A stretch of 64,000 nucleotides of DNA from Spongiihabitans sp965206355 (GTDB lineage: Bacteria; Pseudomonadota; Gammaproteobacteria; Arenicellales; Poriferihabitantaceae). Positions 24,516-34,600 of the stretch are shown in pieces. Where the stretch lies: assembly GCA_965206355.1 (NCBI GenBank), contig OZ242212.1, positions 1,860,001-1,924,000 of the forward strand, in the 5' to 3' direction. A program made the position numbers and the translations under genes. Below the pieces are notes generated by a model. The model searched no databases, was not told the origin of the DNA, and was given only the letters and a program-made list of their open reading frames with translations. How positions within the stretch are numbered: position 1 is the stretch's first letter; every line of letters starts with the position of its first letter.

Positions 24516-27014
24516 TTATTCTTCGGTTAATAGTTGCTTTGCTGGTGTCTGGTGAACACGTTGAATAGAAAAATAACCAGCCGTTAATACCAATAGTGGC
24601 ACAATAACAAGACAAAGGATTGCCGTTTTCATATTAAAGACATAATCACCTTCAATAAAATAAGTTGATATTACAAATCCAATAGATAAATTCAAAGTGT
24701 ATGCAATCACACCCGATATTAAACCAATGAATATAAATTGAGAGCGAAATATTTTTTGTATAAGTTCGCTTCTTGCACCTACGGCTTTATAGACCGCCAC
24801 GCTATAACTGCGGTAATGGCGCAAGATCATTTCAATCGCTATAAATACGATAAGACTCGCGAATAGTGAAAAATAGAGTATGATCTCAACTGCCGTACTG
24901 ATTTTTTGAATAATGCCCCGGATTCGCGTCAACATAAAATCAACATCAAAAAATGTCGCATTTGGATAATGTTGAATAAAATCAGGCAGTAAAGTTCTCT
25001 GTGATTGTTTCAGGTGCATACTCGACAAATAAGTTACCGGCAAGCTATCCAACGCCCCAGGATAAAATATCATATAAAAATTAGGCGTAAACGATTCCCA
25101 TTCTACTGAGCGCAAGCTCGTCACTTTGGCTTCTAGTTTGTGTGTTTCAACAGTAAATTCGAGTATATCTCCAAGCTTGATTTTTAGATTCTCTGCTATG
25201 CTTTCTTCGACTGACACAGTTGTTTTCTCTGGCGGATCATCAGGGTCATGCCACTGCCCTGTAATGATCTTATTACCCGACGGCAATTCCAGACCCCAGG
25301 ATAAAGATAAATCGCGGTTCAGAGACTCATCATTCTTCACTTTTTCTTTACTAACATACCCACGTACTGGCTCACCATTGATAGCACTCAAACGTCCACG
25401 CACAATGGGATATAGAGGGCTGTGTGAAATATTATTTTGCTGTAGCTCGGCGAGAAAATTTGGTTGATCTTCTGCAAACAGATTAATAGCAAAGAAATTA
25501 GGGGCATTCTCCGGTACTTTGGATTGCCAGGAAGATACCAAATCATCACGCAAGGTTTGAATCAGAGCGAGAGAGAAAAAAGTAATAGCAATCGCAATAA
25601 TCTGTAAGCTCGTCATACGTCGGTTAGCACCTAGCATACGCGCACCCAATCGGGTTGAAGCAGTTTGTGTTTGACTTCGCTTAATTATCCAACGAATAAA
25701 TAATTGTGTTAAACCGTAAGCCATAAGAATAAACGCACATAATCCTGCCATAATATAAAAACTGATCAAAATATCTTGTGTGCCAGCATAAACTATAATA
25801 GCTAAACCGATAGCCATTGATGTCACAGTAAAAACAACTGGCTGTTTCTGTGCTTCCGCATGATTCAACAAAAGTTTGGGGGGTGTCTTTAATAAATGAC
25901 TCAAAAATGGCCAGGCAAAACTGATCACAACAATAAGTGCAGTAATGCTACTCAGCAGAAAAGGTTCAATACCAGGCGGCGGTAAAGTGGAGGTGATAAG
26001 GTCACCTAGACTATTGAGAATGAAATAGTGCCCAACGCCGCCAATGGATAAACCAATCAATATTGCAATCAAACTAAATAAAAAGAATGGAAACAAAATT
26101 GCGCCATGTAACCGCTTGCCACGTAGACCAAAACAGCGCAGTACAGCATATTGATAGGTCATTTCATTGGCATATTGATAACTGACCAAAGCAGCACCCA
26201 CAGCCCCTAATAAAATCGCAATCAGCGCCGTAACATGTAAGAAACGGTATGCACGTTGTAGCGTATTGGCCATCGCTTCATTGGTATCTTTAATCGTCTC
26301 AAACTTCTGGTTGGGTTGCAGGGTAGGTTCCAGATTTCTTTTCAATTCTTCTAATGCACGTGTCTCGCCAGCAAATAAATAATGATAACGTAAGCGACTG
26401 CCTGGCTGTATAACTTGAGTTGAAGCGACATCATCCCAATGCATCAGAATACGTGGTGTAAAACTGTAAAAACTACTGCCTCTATCAGGTTCGTAGATCA
26501 CCACACGCGTAATCTTGAACGCACGTGCACCAACCGCCACAGTTTCTCCTAGAGACAAACCCAACTCATGTAACACGCGATCTTCTACCCAGACTTCGCC
26601 AGCCACTGGCCCATGCGACATCGGGATAGACTCACCATATAAAGTATTGCTAACTAGCAGTTCGCCACGTAAAGGATATTTATCAGTAACAGCCTTGACA
26701 CTACTTAAAATAAACGCATCATTGGCATTAGCCATGGTGGGAAAACGTAAAGTAGTGGCCTGGGTGACAGATTGTTTTAATGAAGTTTTACTAACAATAT
26801 CTAATTGTTCTGCTTGTAACTCGGTGGTGGAATCAAGCACCAAATCAGCGGCCAAGACTTCCTTTGACTGATTAACAAACAGTTTTTCTAATCGATCACC
26901 TAACAAGGTAATACTAAAAGTCACAGCACAGGCAATTGCAATTGCAATACAAAACAATCGAATGGCTCCCAAACGCCATTGTCTCTTAATCAGTCGTCTA
27001 TAAAAGGAAAACAT
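24516..27014 (-). CDS. ybbP: FtsX-family ABC transporter permease, YbbP-like
   Basis: An 832-residue inner-membrane protein. An N-terminal membrane segment (residues 15-35) precedes a large periplasmic domain. Clusters of segments follow at about 255-375, 395-455 and 475, with a second periplasmic domain and a C-terminal group of three spans near 700-820. Two FtsX domains in this layout are typical of YbbP/LolE-like type VII ABC exporters, which move or act on molecules at the outer face of the inner membrane rather than importing. It is 2 bp from its ATPase gene ybbA. Role in the family: lipoprotein or lipid-linked envelope work; the exact substrate is unknown. Confidence 0.85.
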   Translation of the reverse strand: MFSFYRRLIKRQWRLGAIRLFCIAIAIACAVTFSITLLGDRLEKLFVNQSKEVLAADLVLDSTTELQAEQLDIVSKTSLKQSVTQATTLRFPTMANANDAFILSSVKAVTDKYPLRGELLVSNTLYGESIPMSHGPVAGEVWVEDRVLHELGLSLGETVAVGARAFKITRVVIYEPDRGSSFYSFTPRILMHWDDVASTQVIQPGSRLRYHYLFAGETRALEELKRNLEPTLQPNQKFETIKDTNEAMANTLQRAYRFLHVTALIAILLGAVGAALVSYQYANEMTYQYAVLRCFGLRGKRLHGAILFPFFLFSLIAILIGLSIGGVGHYFILNSLGDLITSTLPPPGIEPFLLSSITALIVVISFAWPFLSHLLKTPPKLLLNHAEAQKQPVVFTVTSMAIGLAIIVYAGTQDILISFYIMAGLCAFILMAYGLTQLFIRWIIKRSQTQTASTRLGARMLGANRRMTSLQIIAIAITFFSLALIQTLRDDLVSSWQSKVPENAPNFFAINLFAEDQPNFLAELQQNNISHSPLYPIVRGRLSAINGEPVRGYVSKEKVKNDESLNRDLSLSWGLELPSGNKIITGQWHDPDDPPEKTTVSVEESIAENLKIKLGDILEFTVETHKLEAKVTSLRSVEWESFTPNFYMIFYPGALDSLPVTYLSSMHLKQSQRTLLPDFIQHYPNATFFDVDFMLTRIRGIIQKISTAVEIILYFSLFASLIVFIAIEMILRHYRSYSVAVYKAVGARSELIQKIFRSQFIFIGLISGVIAYTLNLSIGFVISTYFIEGDYVFNMKTAILCLVIVPLLVLTAGYFSIQRVHQTPAKQLLTEE

Positions 27015-27016
27015 GA

Positions 27017-27727
27017 TTAAATTTGTTCGATTTTACCTTGCGTCAACCGAAAACAACGATCACAGCGTTTAGTTAACGATTCATCATGCGTGACTAGAAT
27101 TAAAGTTGTACCATGCTCCTGGTTAAGTTCAAATAATAAGTCGATCATCTTTTTTCCTGTCTCAGTGTCCAGATTACCGGTCGGTTCGTCTGCTAGAAGC
27201 AACGGTGGATTGGTTGCGAACGCACGAGCAATCGCCACACGTTGTTGTTCACCGCCCGACAAAGTCGTAGGATAATGACCTAAACGATGCTCCATACCGA
27301 CACGCACCAACAACTGTTTGGCAATCGTTTCCGCATCCACCTTGTCATTAATCTCTAATGGCAACATAACATTCTCAAGAGCGGTAAACCCTGGTAATAA
27401 ATGAAATGCTTGAAATACAAAACCGATATACTGATTTCGTAGTTCTGCACGTGCATCTTCATCAAGGGACTCTATGGCCTGCTGGAATAATTGAATACTG
27501 CCAGAGGTCGAAACATCAAGGCCGGCGAGTAAGCTGAGCAAGGTTGTTTTCCCAGAACCCGATTGACCGATGACAGCAATGGTCTCGCCAACGTTTATCT
27601 CAAGGTCAATATTATCGAGAATGGAAATTGAACCTTCTGTAGACTTAACGACCTTATTAACCTGACGACAGTTAACTATTTGAGAATTTGAAATGATTTT
27701 ATCCCGCGTTTTTATTTTATCACTCAT
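27017..27727 (-). CDS. ybbA: ABC transporter ATP-binding protein, YbbA-like
   Basis: A 236-residue LolD/MacB-type ATPase. Walker A GQSGSGKTTLL, Q-loop FQAFHLLPG, signature LSGGEQQRVAIARAF, Walker B LLLADEPTGNLD and the switch His in LVTHDE are all intact. I choose the start MSDKIKTRDK at 27727; the frame reaches back to 27766, but that would run deep into tesA on the other strand. Even so the two genes overlap head-to-head by 35 bp. It drives the YbbP permease. Confidence 0.88.
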   Translation of the reverse strand: MSDKIKTRDKIISNSQIVNCRQVNKVVKSTEGSISILDNIDLEINVGETIAVIGQSGSGKTTLLSLLAGLDVSTSGSIQLFQQAIESLDEDARAELRNQYIGFVFQAFHLLPGFTALENVMLPLEINDKVDAETIAKQLLVRVGMEHRLGHYPTTLSGGEQQRVAIARAFATNPPLLLADEPTGNLDTETGKKMIDLLFELNQEHGTTLILVTHDESLTKRCDRCFRLTQGKIEQI

Positions 27728-28313
27728 TATCTTTACAACACCATCTACTGTAAATGCAAATACCATACTTATGATGGGTGATAGCCTAAGTGCCGCTCAT
27801 GGTATCGAATTAGAACAAGGTTGGGTCAATTTGTTGCAAATCAAGCTCAAGCGAGAACAAATCGAAGATAAACCATGGCATATCATCAATGCCTCCATCA
27901 GTGGAGAAACAACTGCAGGGGCATTAGGTCGTCTGCCAGAACTATTAGATAAACACGAACCACAACTCTGCATCATTGAACTCGGAGCGAATGACGGACT
28001 TCGAGGTATGCCGCTCAACAATATGCTGGATAATCTGAATAAAATGATCATTCAATGCAAACAATATGGACAAGTAGCTTTGCTAGGAATGCAGTTACCG
28101 CCGAATTACGGAAAAAAATACATCGAAGAATTCAAGCAAAAATTCGAGCTTGCCGCAAACAACAATGAAGTAGCTTTTTTACCTTTTCTATTTGATGGTT
28201 TTGCCAAAGATAAAAAATATTTTCAGGCCGATGGCATTCACCCAACAGCAGTAGCTCAAGAAAAAATATTAGCCAATGTTTGGCCAGTACTTTCACCATT
28301 ACTACTTAAATAA
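27693..28313 (+). CDS. tesA: multifunctional thioesterase/arylesterase TesA (SGNH hydrolase)
   Basis: A 206-residue periplasmic SGNH hydrolase. It has a signal peptide (MILSRVFILSLIIFTT...NA, about 23 residues). Block I is MMGDSLS with the nucleophile at S31. GANDGLRG is block III and DGIHPT carries the catalytic Asp and His. Family members cleave acyl-CoA, lysophospholipids and esters. The divergent pair tesA / ybbA-ybbP is the same arrangement as in E. coli. The start codons of the divergent genes overlap, so their promoters must lie inside each other's coding sequence. Confidence 0.9.
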   Translation: MILSRVFILSLIIFTTPSTVNANTILMMGDSLSAAHGIELEQGWVNLLQIKLKREQIEDKPWHIINASISGETTAGALGRLPELLDKHEPQLCIIELGANDGLRGMPLNNMLDNLNKMIIQCKQYGQVALLGMQLPPNYGKKYIEEFKQKFELAANNNEVAFLPFLFDGFAKDKKYFQADGIHPTAVAQEKILANVWPVLSPLLLK

Positions 28314-28430
28314 AAAAATATCCCTGAAAATAAGGAAACTTAAAAAAAAAGAAAACAAGCGCGATTGAAAGTCCAAAATAGATAACGATTGTTGGTTAAA
28401 ACAAATCTAATCCTCGGTCTCTTACTAATT

Positions 28431-28569
28431 GAGACCTTTGCACGGAAGATGATTTCGCTTTCAGGCAAGGCAAAAACGCACGGAATGAGGGAGTTTATGC
28501 TTATAAATGACCGATTGAGTACGATTTTAACGCAGTATGCAGGTGAAATGGCTTTCGTGCAAAGGTCTC
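28431..28569 (+). repeat. MITE-X copy 5, short form
   Basis: Perfect 14-bp ends. The flanks TAATT and AATAT are not an exact duplication. The region 28314-28722 holds no gene other than this element. It separates tesA from the second cobalamin block; I saw no promoter or riboswitch motif there. Confidence 0.95.
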
Positions 28570-28722
28570 AATATAAAAAACAAGATTTCAGAAGGAATTG
28601 CTCAGAAACGACTGTTTCTCCCCATTTCAGACTGATGTTATTTCTGGCAAGAGTCGTCGATATTTCTTGTACCGTCCGGCAATCCACGATACCATGCGCG
28701 CTCCTTTTACAGCAAAAATCTT

Positions 28723-29520
28723 ATGAGTCAATTATTTCTGGTCAGTAGCGGTCCCGGCGACCCTGAATTGATTCCAGCTAAAGCGAAAAATGCCATTGAT
28801 GCGTGTAGCGATATTGTCGCTTATGCTTTATATCTTGAACTGCTGGGCACACTGAGCCATAACAAGACTCTCCATCAAGTACCGCTTGGGCAGGAAATAA
28901 AACGCGCTCGTCTTGCGCTTAATCTGGCAGCGTCTGGTAAAACAACCGCGTTGATTTCCAGTGGCGACATCGGTGTCTATGGGATGGCATCGCTGGTCTT
29001 TGAATTACTTGATAATCAACTGTCCACGAGCGAAAACAACCCGAAATGGCTGGATGTGGATATTGAAATCATTCCGGGCATCAGTGCTATGCAGGCGAAT
29101 TCCAGTGCCGTTGGGGCAGTACTCGGTCACGATTTTTGCACGATCTCTCTGTCCGATTTGCTGACACCGTGGCAAACGGTCGAAAATAGAATTCATAGTG
29201 CTGGAAGCGGTGATTTTGTAGTCACTTTTTATAATCCGGTCTCGAAAAAACGCAACTGGCAATTAGATACGGCGCGAGACATTCTGTTGCAATATCGCCC
29301 CGGCACAACACCGGTTGTGCTTGGTCGTAATCTGACACGACAGGATCATAAGGTAACCATCATTACGCTTGCGCAACTGGCAGCTTCAGAGGTGGATATG
29401 TTGACCTGTGTCTGTGTTGGCAATCGCCAATCCAAACATATCATCAACAATAAGACACAGTGGGTCTATACCCCCCGCGGTTATTTTGAGAAATTGCCAG
29501 CTGCAAACCGTGTCGGCTAA
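28723..29520 (+). CDS. cobJ: precorrin-3B C17-methyltransferase CobJ/CbiH
   Basis: A 265-residue tetrapyrrole methylase. LVSSGPGDPELIPAKAKNAI is the N-terminal SAM motif, ALISSGDIGVYGMASL the second, and EIIPGISAMQANSSAVGA the third; DFCTISLSDLLTPW and FYNPVSKKR are specific to CobJ/CbiH. It methylates C17 and contracts the ring. No CobZ or CobG domain is attached. It is 6 bp from cobM, so the two are coupled, and opens the second cobalamin block. Confidence 0.9.
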   Translation: MSQLFLVSSGPGDPELIPAKAKNAIDACSDIVAYALYLELLGTLSHNKTLHQVPLGQEIKRARLALNLAASGKTTALISSGDIGVYGMASLVFELLDNQLSTSENNPKWLDVDIEIIPGISAMQANSSAVGAVLGHDFCTISLSDLLTPWQTVENRIHSAGSGDFVVTFYNPVSKKRNWQLDTARDILLQYRPGTTPVVLGRNLTRQDHKVTIITLAQLAASEVDMLTCVCVGNRQSKHIINNKTQWVYTPRGYFEKLPAANRVG

Positions 29521-29526
29521 AACATT

Positions 29527-30339
29527 ATGACGGTTTACTTCATCGGTGCCGGCCCGGGCGATCCGGATTTAATCACCATCAAGGCACAACGTCTGATCGC
29601 ACAATGTCCCGTCATTCTCTATGCCGGTTCGCTGGTACCGGTGGAAATTCTGGCAAACGCCGCCAAAGACGCGGTGATTGAGGACACCGCATCACTAAAT
29701 CTTGACGAAATTATTCAACGTCTCAAAGTTGCACATAAAAATCAACAGGATATTGCCCGTGTGCATTCTGGTGACCCCTCCATTTATGGCGCCATCGGTG
29801 AGCAGATGCGACGACTGGATGCGCTTGCTATTCCTTATCAAGTCATCCCCGGAGTAACTGCCGCCAGTGCTTCGGCAGCATGGCTTAAACGTGAACTGAC
29901 GCTTTCTGGTGTTACCCAGACCGTTATTTATAGCCGTTACAGCGCAAAGACACCGATGCCCGAAAAAGAGAATCTTGATGCGCTTGCGCGCCATGGGGCG
30001 ACTTTGGCGATTCATCTTGGGGTCAGTCATATTCACAACATTGTGCAGCAACTGATACCGCATTACGGTGCAGACTGTCCGGTGGCAGTGTGTTACCGCA
30101 CCAGTTGGCCGGATCAGGATTATGTAATTGGCATGCTGGCAGATATTGTTGCCAAAGTGCGGGCGAAAAAATTCACCCGAACCGCTTTGATACTGGTCGG
30201 GCGAGTCCTCGGCGCGGAATCGTTTAATGATTCCTTTTTATACGATGACAGTAAAGCGCATATCTATCGACCCAAAGTTAAACCCGAAACCCGCAGACAG
30301 GTGCGCCGCACTCAAGCTTCTACTTTTAAGGAGACATAA
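29527..30339 (+). CDS. cobM: precorrin-4 C11-methyltransferase CobM/CbiF
   Basis: A 270-residue methylase. YFIGAGPGDPDLITIKAQRL, YAGSLVP, VHSGDPSIYGAIGEQ, QVIPGVTAASASAA and ELTLSGVTQTVI follow the CobM/CbiF pattern exactly. It adds the C11 methyl. The cobW gene follows after 81 bp. Confidence 0.92.
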   Translation: MTVYFIGAGPGDPDLITIKAQRLIAQCPVILYAGSLVPVEILANAAKDAVIEDTASLNLDEIIQRLKVAHKNQQDIARVHSGDPSIYGAIGEQMRRLDALAIPYQVIPGVTAASASAAWLKRELTLSGVTQTVIYSRYSAKTPMPEKENLDALARHGATLAIHLGVSHIHNIVQQLIPHYGADCPVAVCYRTSWPDQDYVIGMLADIVAKVRAKKFTRTALILVGRVLGAESFNDSFLYDDSKAHIYRPKVKPETRRQVRRTQASTFKET

Positions 30340-30420
30340 ACACTTGCGACGCTACTTTGTTGAAACAAAGCAAGGCTCGGTGGCGTTCCAAAACAATAGA
30401 TAACAAGAGGTAAAACGCTG

Positions 30421-31557
30421 ATGAACCTTAAAAAAATACCCGCTACCGTGGTTACCGGCTTTCTCGGTAGTGGTAAAACTACATTGCTGAGCAACATTAT
30501 CAAGCAAGCTAACGGCAAACGTATCGCCGTGATTGTCAATGAATTTGGCGAACTGGATATTGATGCAGATTTACTACGCAGTTGCCCGCTGGACTGTGTT
30601 GATCAGGCGGGTAATCAAGCTCATGAATATGTTGCGGATACGCCTTCGGACAAACAAACAGCAACGGCTATCCCTGACGATGGCATTTATGAGCTGGCGA
30701 ATGGCTGTATTTGTTGTACCGTTGAAGAAGAATTTTTGCCGGTGATGAAGCGGTTGCTGGAACGGCGCGATGATATTGATCATATTCTTATCGAAACATC
30801 GGGGCTGGCACTGCCTAAACCACTGATACAGGCGTTTAACTGGCCGCAGATAAAACAACATTGCACTGTGGATTCGGTAATTACCATCGTTGATGGTGCC
30901 GCAGTCGCCGATGGTCGTATCGCCCATAACCCGGCGCAGCTGGAGCAACAACGTAGCACAGATGATACGCTCAAGTCCTTGCCCACGCATGGAACCTCGC
31001 TTCAGGAGTTGTTTGAAGATCAATTGCGTGCTGCGGATATGATTATCATTAGCAAAGCCGATCTGGTCAATGAACAGCAACTGGAAACCATCAGGACACG
31101 GCTAGAGCAGCACGTTAAACCACAGATCAAAGTGCTACAAGTCAGCAATGCCGAGATTAACAGCGAATTGATTATTGGGCTGGAATTTGCTTCGGAAAAC
31201 AACATCGAGGCGTTGCATACCCACCACGATCACCACCACCAGCATGATGAAAACCATCATCATGCCCATGAGGATTACAATGCAGTCTGTATCACACTCG
31301 GTGAGGTTGATGCCGACAAACTGCTTGAGATTATTGATCAACTGATTGCAACCCATACTATTTTTCGAGTAAAAGGTTTTCTGGCTTTGCCAGACAAGCC
31401 GATGCGACAGCTACTGCAAGGTGTTGGCGAAAGAATTGAGCAGTATTTCGACAGACCGTGGCGCAACGATGAACCCCGACAGAGCAGAATTGTTATGATT
31501 GGCAAGGATTTGGTTGCCGGGGAATTGCAAAGCGCATTACAGGCAGCAGTCGCTTAG
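30421..31557 (+). CDS. cobW: CobW-type GTPase metallochaperone
   Basis: A 378-residue G3E GTPase. Walker A GFLGSGKTTLL near residue 14, the metal motif GCICCTVEEE near residue 95, and SKAD (base specificity) are visible. The stretch HTHHDHHHQHDENHHHAHED near residue 260 is an extra metal-binding region. CobW proteins are thought to deliver cobalt to the CobN chelatase. The direct neighbour downstream is cobN (66-bp gap), which supports that role rather than zinc chaperoning. The upstream gap holds a binding site, AGAGG, 8 bases before the ATG. Confidence 0.9.
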   Translation: MNLKKIPATVVTGFLGSGKTTLLSNIIKQANGKRIAVIVNEFGELDIDADLLRSCPLDCVDQAGNQAHEYVADTPSDKQTATAIPDDGIYELANGCICCTVEEEFLPVMKRLLERRDDIDHILIETSGLALPKPLIQAFNWPQIKQHCTVDSVITIVDGAAVADGRIAHNPAQLEQQRSTDDTLKSLPTHGTSLQELFEDQLRAADMIIISKADLVNEQQLETIRTRLEQHVKPQIKVLQVSNAEINSELIIGLEFASENNIEALHTHHDHHHQHDENHHHAHEDYNAVCITLGEVDADKLLEIIDQLIATHTIFRVKGFLALPDKPMRQLLQGVGERIEQYFDRPWRNDEPRQSRIVMIGKDLVAGELQSALQAAVA

Positions 31558-31623
31558 TCGTTTGCTAAACTGGCGTGACCGATCCATACCTACGACTGTC
31601 CACGGCTGTCCGCTGATTAGTCT

Positions 31624-34600
31624 ATGCACCTGCTTGCAGCAAAACCGGGTGGCTTTATTGATGAACAGGGCATTGTTGATCTCCAGCAAACCCCTGGCGA
31701 CATCATTATTCTGTCGACTCAGGACACCTCATTGGGATTGCTGGCAGAGATTGCCGATCAGCTACCCAAACACTATCCGAGTGTCCGTCTGGCAAACCTG
31801 ATTAACCTGATTAAACCAGCGGCATACGATCTATACGAAAACGACGTACTCCAGCATAGCCAGGTCATTATTGTTTCCCTATTGGGTGGGATGAGCTACT
31901 GGCGATACGGCATTGAACGGCTTAATGCGCTAATTCGGACAAGTAGCAACAACATCAAGCTGATTCTGGTTCCGGGAGATGACCAAGCGGACCCGGATTT
32001 GCTCAACTATTCCAGTTGTGAAGCACATCAGTGCCATCAGGTCTGGCGTTACCTGCGTGAAGGTGGCAAAAAAAACACCCGCAATTTATTCAAATACATT
32101 GCCGCCCAATTCTTTGAACGACAGACGCTTAAACTGGATGAAACCGAGTACGCCTTTGAAGCGGCACGAATACTTCCCCCCTGCCTGATTTTTAGCCACA
32201 ATGAGAGCCCACTGACCCTTGAATCGTGGCAACAAACCCGAAATAACGCACTGCCCACAGCGATTATGTTATTTTATCGCTCGCATGTGCAATCCGGAAA
32301 TACCCATGCTTTTGATGAATTCATCGCGCTTTTAGCGAGTCAATTCAATGTATTACCCGTGGCGACGCTGTCATTAAAAGACCCTGCCTGTCTGGCGACA
32401 GTGAATCACCTCATTGAAGCCATTAATTGTGATGTGCTAATCAATACCACCAGTTTTTCGCAGCATCTGCAGGGCAATGCCGCGCTATCCTCCGAACCAC
32501 AGCAAGCAAGCCGATTATTCGACAAGGATATTCCGGTTATTCAGGCGATTCTAGCCGCCAACAGTGAATCCGACTGGTCACAATCTGACTCTGGACTGAG
32601 ATCGCGTGATATTGCCATGAATATCGCATTGCCCGAATACGATGGCAAGATTATCAGTCGAGCAATCAGCTTTAAGAGCTTGTTTCGCCGCTCAAAATCC
32701 ACAGAAATTGATGTCGTTCGTTATCAGCTTAAAAGCGAACGCGCACAATTTGTGGTTGACCTTGCCAGCCGTTGGGCGGAGTTGCGGAGAAAAGTGAATA
32801 GCCAAAAACGCATTGCCCTGATTCTGGCAAACTACCCGACCAAAGATGGACGTATCGGCAATGGTGTCGGCTTGGATACACCCGCATCTGCCATCAATAT
32901 ACTCAATGCACTCAAGCAAGCCGGCTATTCGCTAACGGATATTCCGTCACACGGTGATGCACTTATCCTCCGGCTCCAATCTGCGGTGACCAATGATCTC
33001 GATCGTTTGCCAGTCAGATCGTGTCATCAGCACTTGTCCATATCCGATTATCAACATTTTTTTAAAAAAATTTCTATTGAAAATCAACGGTTAATAAAAG
33101 AACGCTGGGGTAATATAGAGGATGACCCCAAATACAGTGCACAAGGTATTATGGTCGCTGGCATTCGCCTCGGTGAAATCTTTGTCGGCATTCAACCGAC
33201 TCGTGGCTTTGATGTTGATGTTGTTGCTAACTATCATGACCCGGATCTGGTACCACCACATAACTATCTGGCCTTTTATTTCTGGCTACGTCATATCTAT
33301 GCCGCCGATGCCATCGCTCATATCGGCAAACACGGCAATCTGGAATGGCTTCCCGGCAAAAGCGTGGCACTGTCGGATCGCTGTTGGCCAGATATTATTT
33401 TCGGCCCAACCCCACATCTCTATCCATTTATAGTCAATGATCCGGGCGAAGGTACACAGGCAAAACGGCGCGCTCAGGCAGTTATTCTTGATCATTTAAT
33501 GCCACCAATGGCGCGTGCTGAAACTTACGGCGAATTACAGGAACTGGAACAACGGCTTGATGAATATTATCAAGCGATGGAGCTGGATCAGCGGCGGGAA
33601 AAGCACCTGCGTAAAAAAATCATCGCGCTGGTTTATCAGAGCAATCTAACGCAGGAGCTTAATCTGACTGTAGCCGCTGATGCGGATAAAAGTGCGCCGA
33701 GCATAACCGATGATATCGCACAAAACGATACCTTGCACGATGATATGCTACAAAAAGTCGATACCTATTTATGCGAGTTAAAAGAAGCACAGATTCGACA
33801 CGGATTACATCGTTTCGGGCAACTACCCGATAATCAGAATCTCGCTGAAACGCTGGTTGCACTGACTCGATTACCCCGAGGTGAAGGAGCGAACGATGCT
33901 GGTATTTTGCATTGCTTGAGCAGTGATTTGGCATTGCACAATGGTGATGCTGCCTTGTTCAACCCACTCAAATTTGACCCTGCTACCCCTTGGCAAGGCA
34001 ACAAACCAAAATTATTGAAAAACATCAGTTCGGCAGATTGGCGCACTGAAGCCGATACTCGGGAACGTCTGGAATTGTTAGCACAGCACTGCATCAACAA
34101 CATGCTGAACCGCGAAACGATAGTAGCCACCCTGCCCCGAACCGCAAACCTGTTTGGATATATTGAAAAAACACTACTGACGGCCGTGATTCAGTCTGCA
34201 AATGACGAAATCAAGCACTTTGTCGGTGCGCTGAGTGGGCAGTTTGTTCCAGCCGGAGCAAGTGGTGCGCCTACACGCGGACGGCTTGATGTTCTGCCCA
34301 CAGGACGTAACTTTTATGCTGTGGATGCGCGATCAATACCAACACAAAGTGCTTGGGAACTGGGACAACTTTCCACCGAGCAACTGCTTATGCGTCATCT
34401 ACAGGAACACGGCGAATATCCCCGACAACTCGGTATTTCGGTCTGGGGGACTTCAACCATGCGAACCGGTGGTGATGACATCGCTCAGGCTTTGGCACTC
34501 ATGGGTGTCCGCCCGATATGGGCTGAAGGCTCTAATCGCGTGATGGACATAGAAATCATTCCCGCTTTTCAGCTTGGTCGTCCTCGAGTGGATGTTACTT

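Noticed and set aside
28570..28722. Cobalamin riboswitch before cobJ
   Set aside because: No B12-box-like core was found here, nor before the permease at 17535 or cobW at 30421. A covariance-model search would be decisive.
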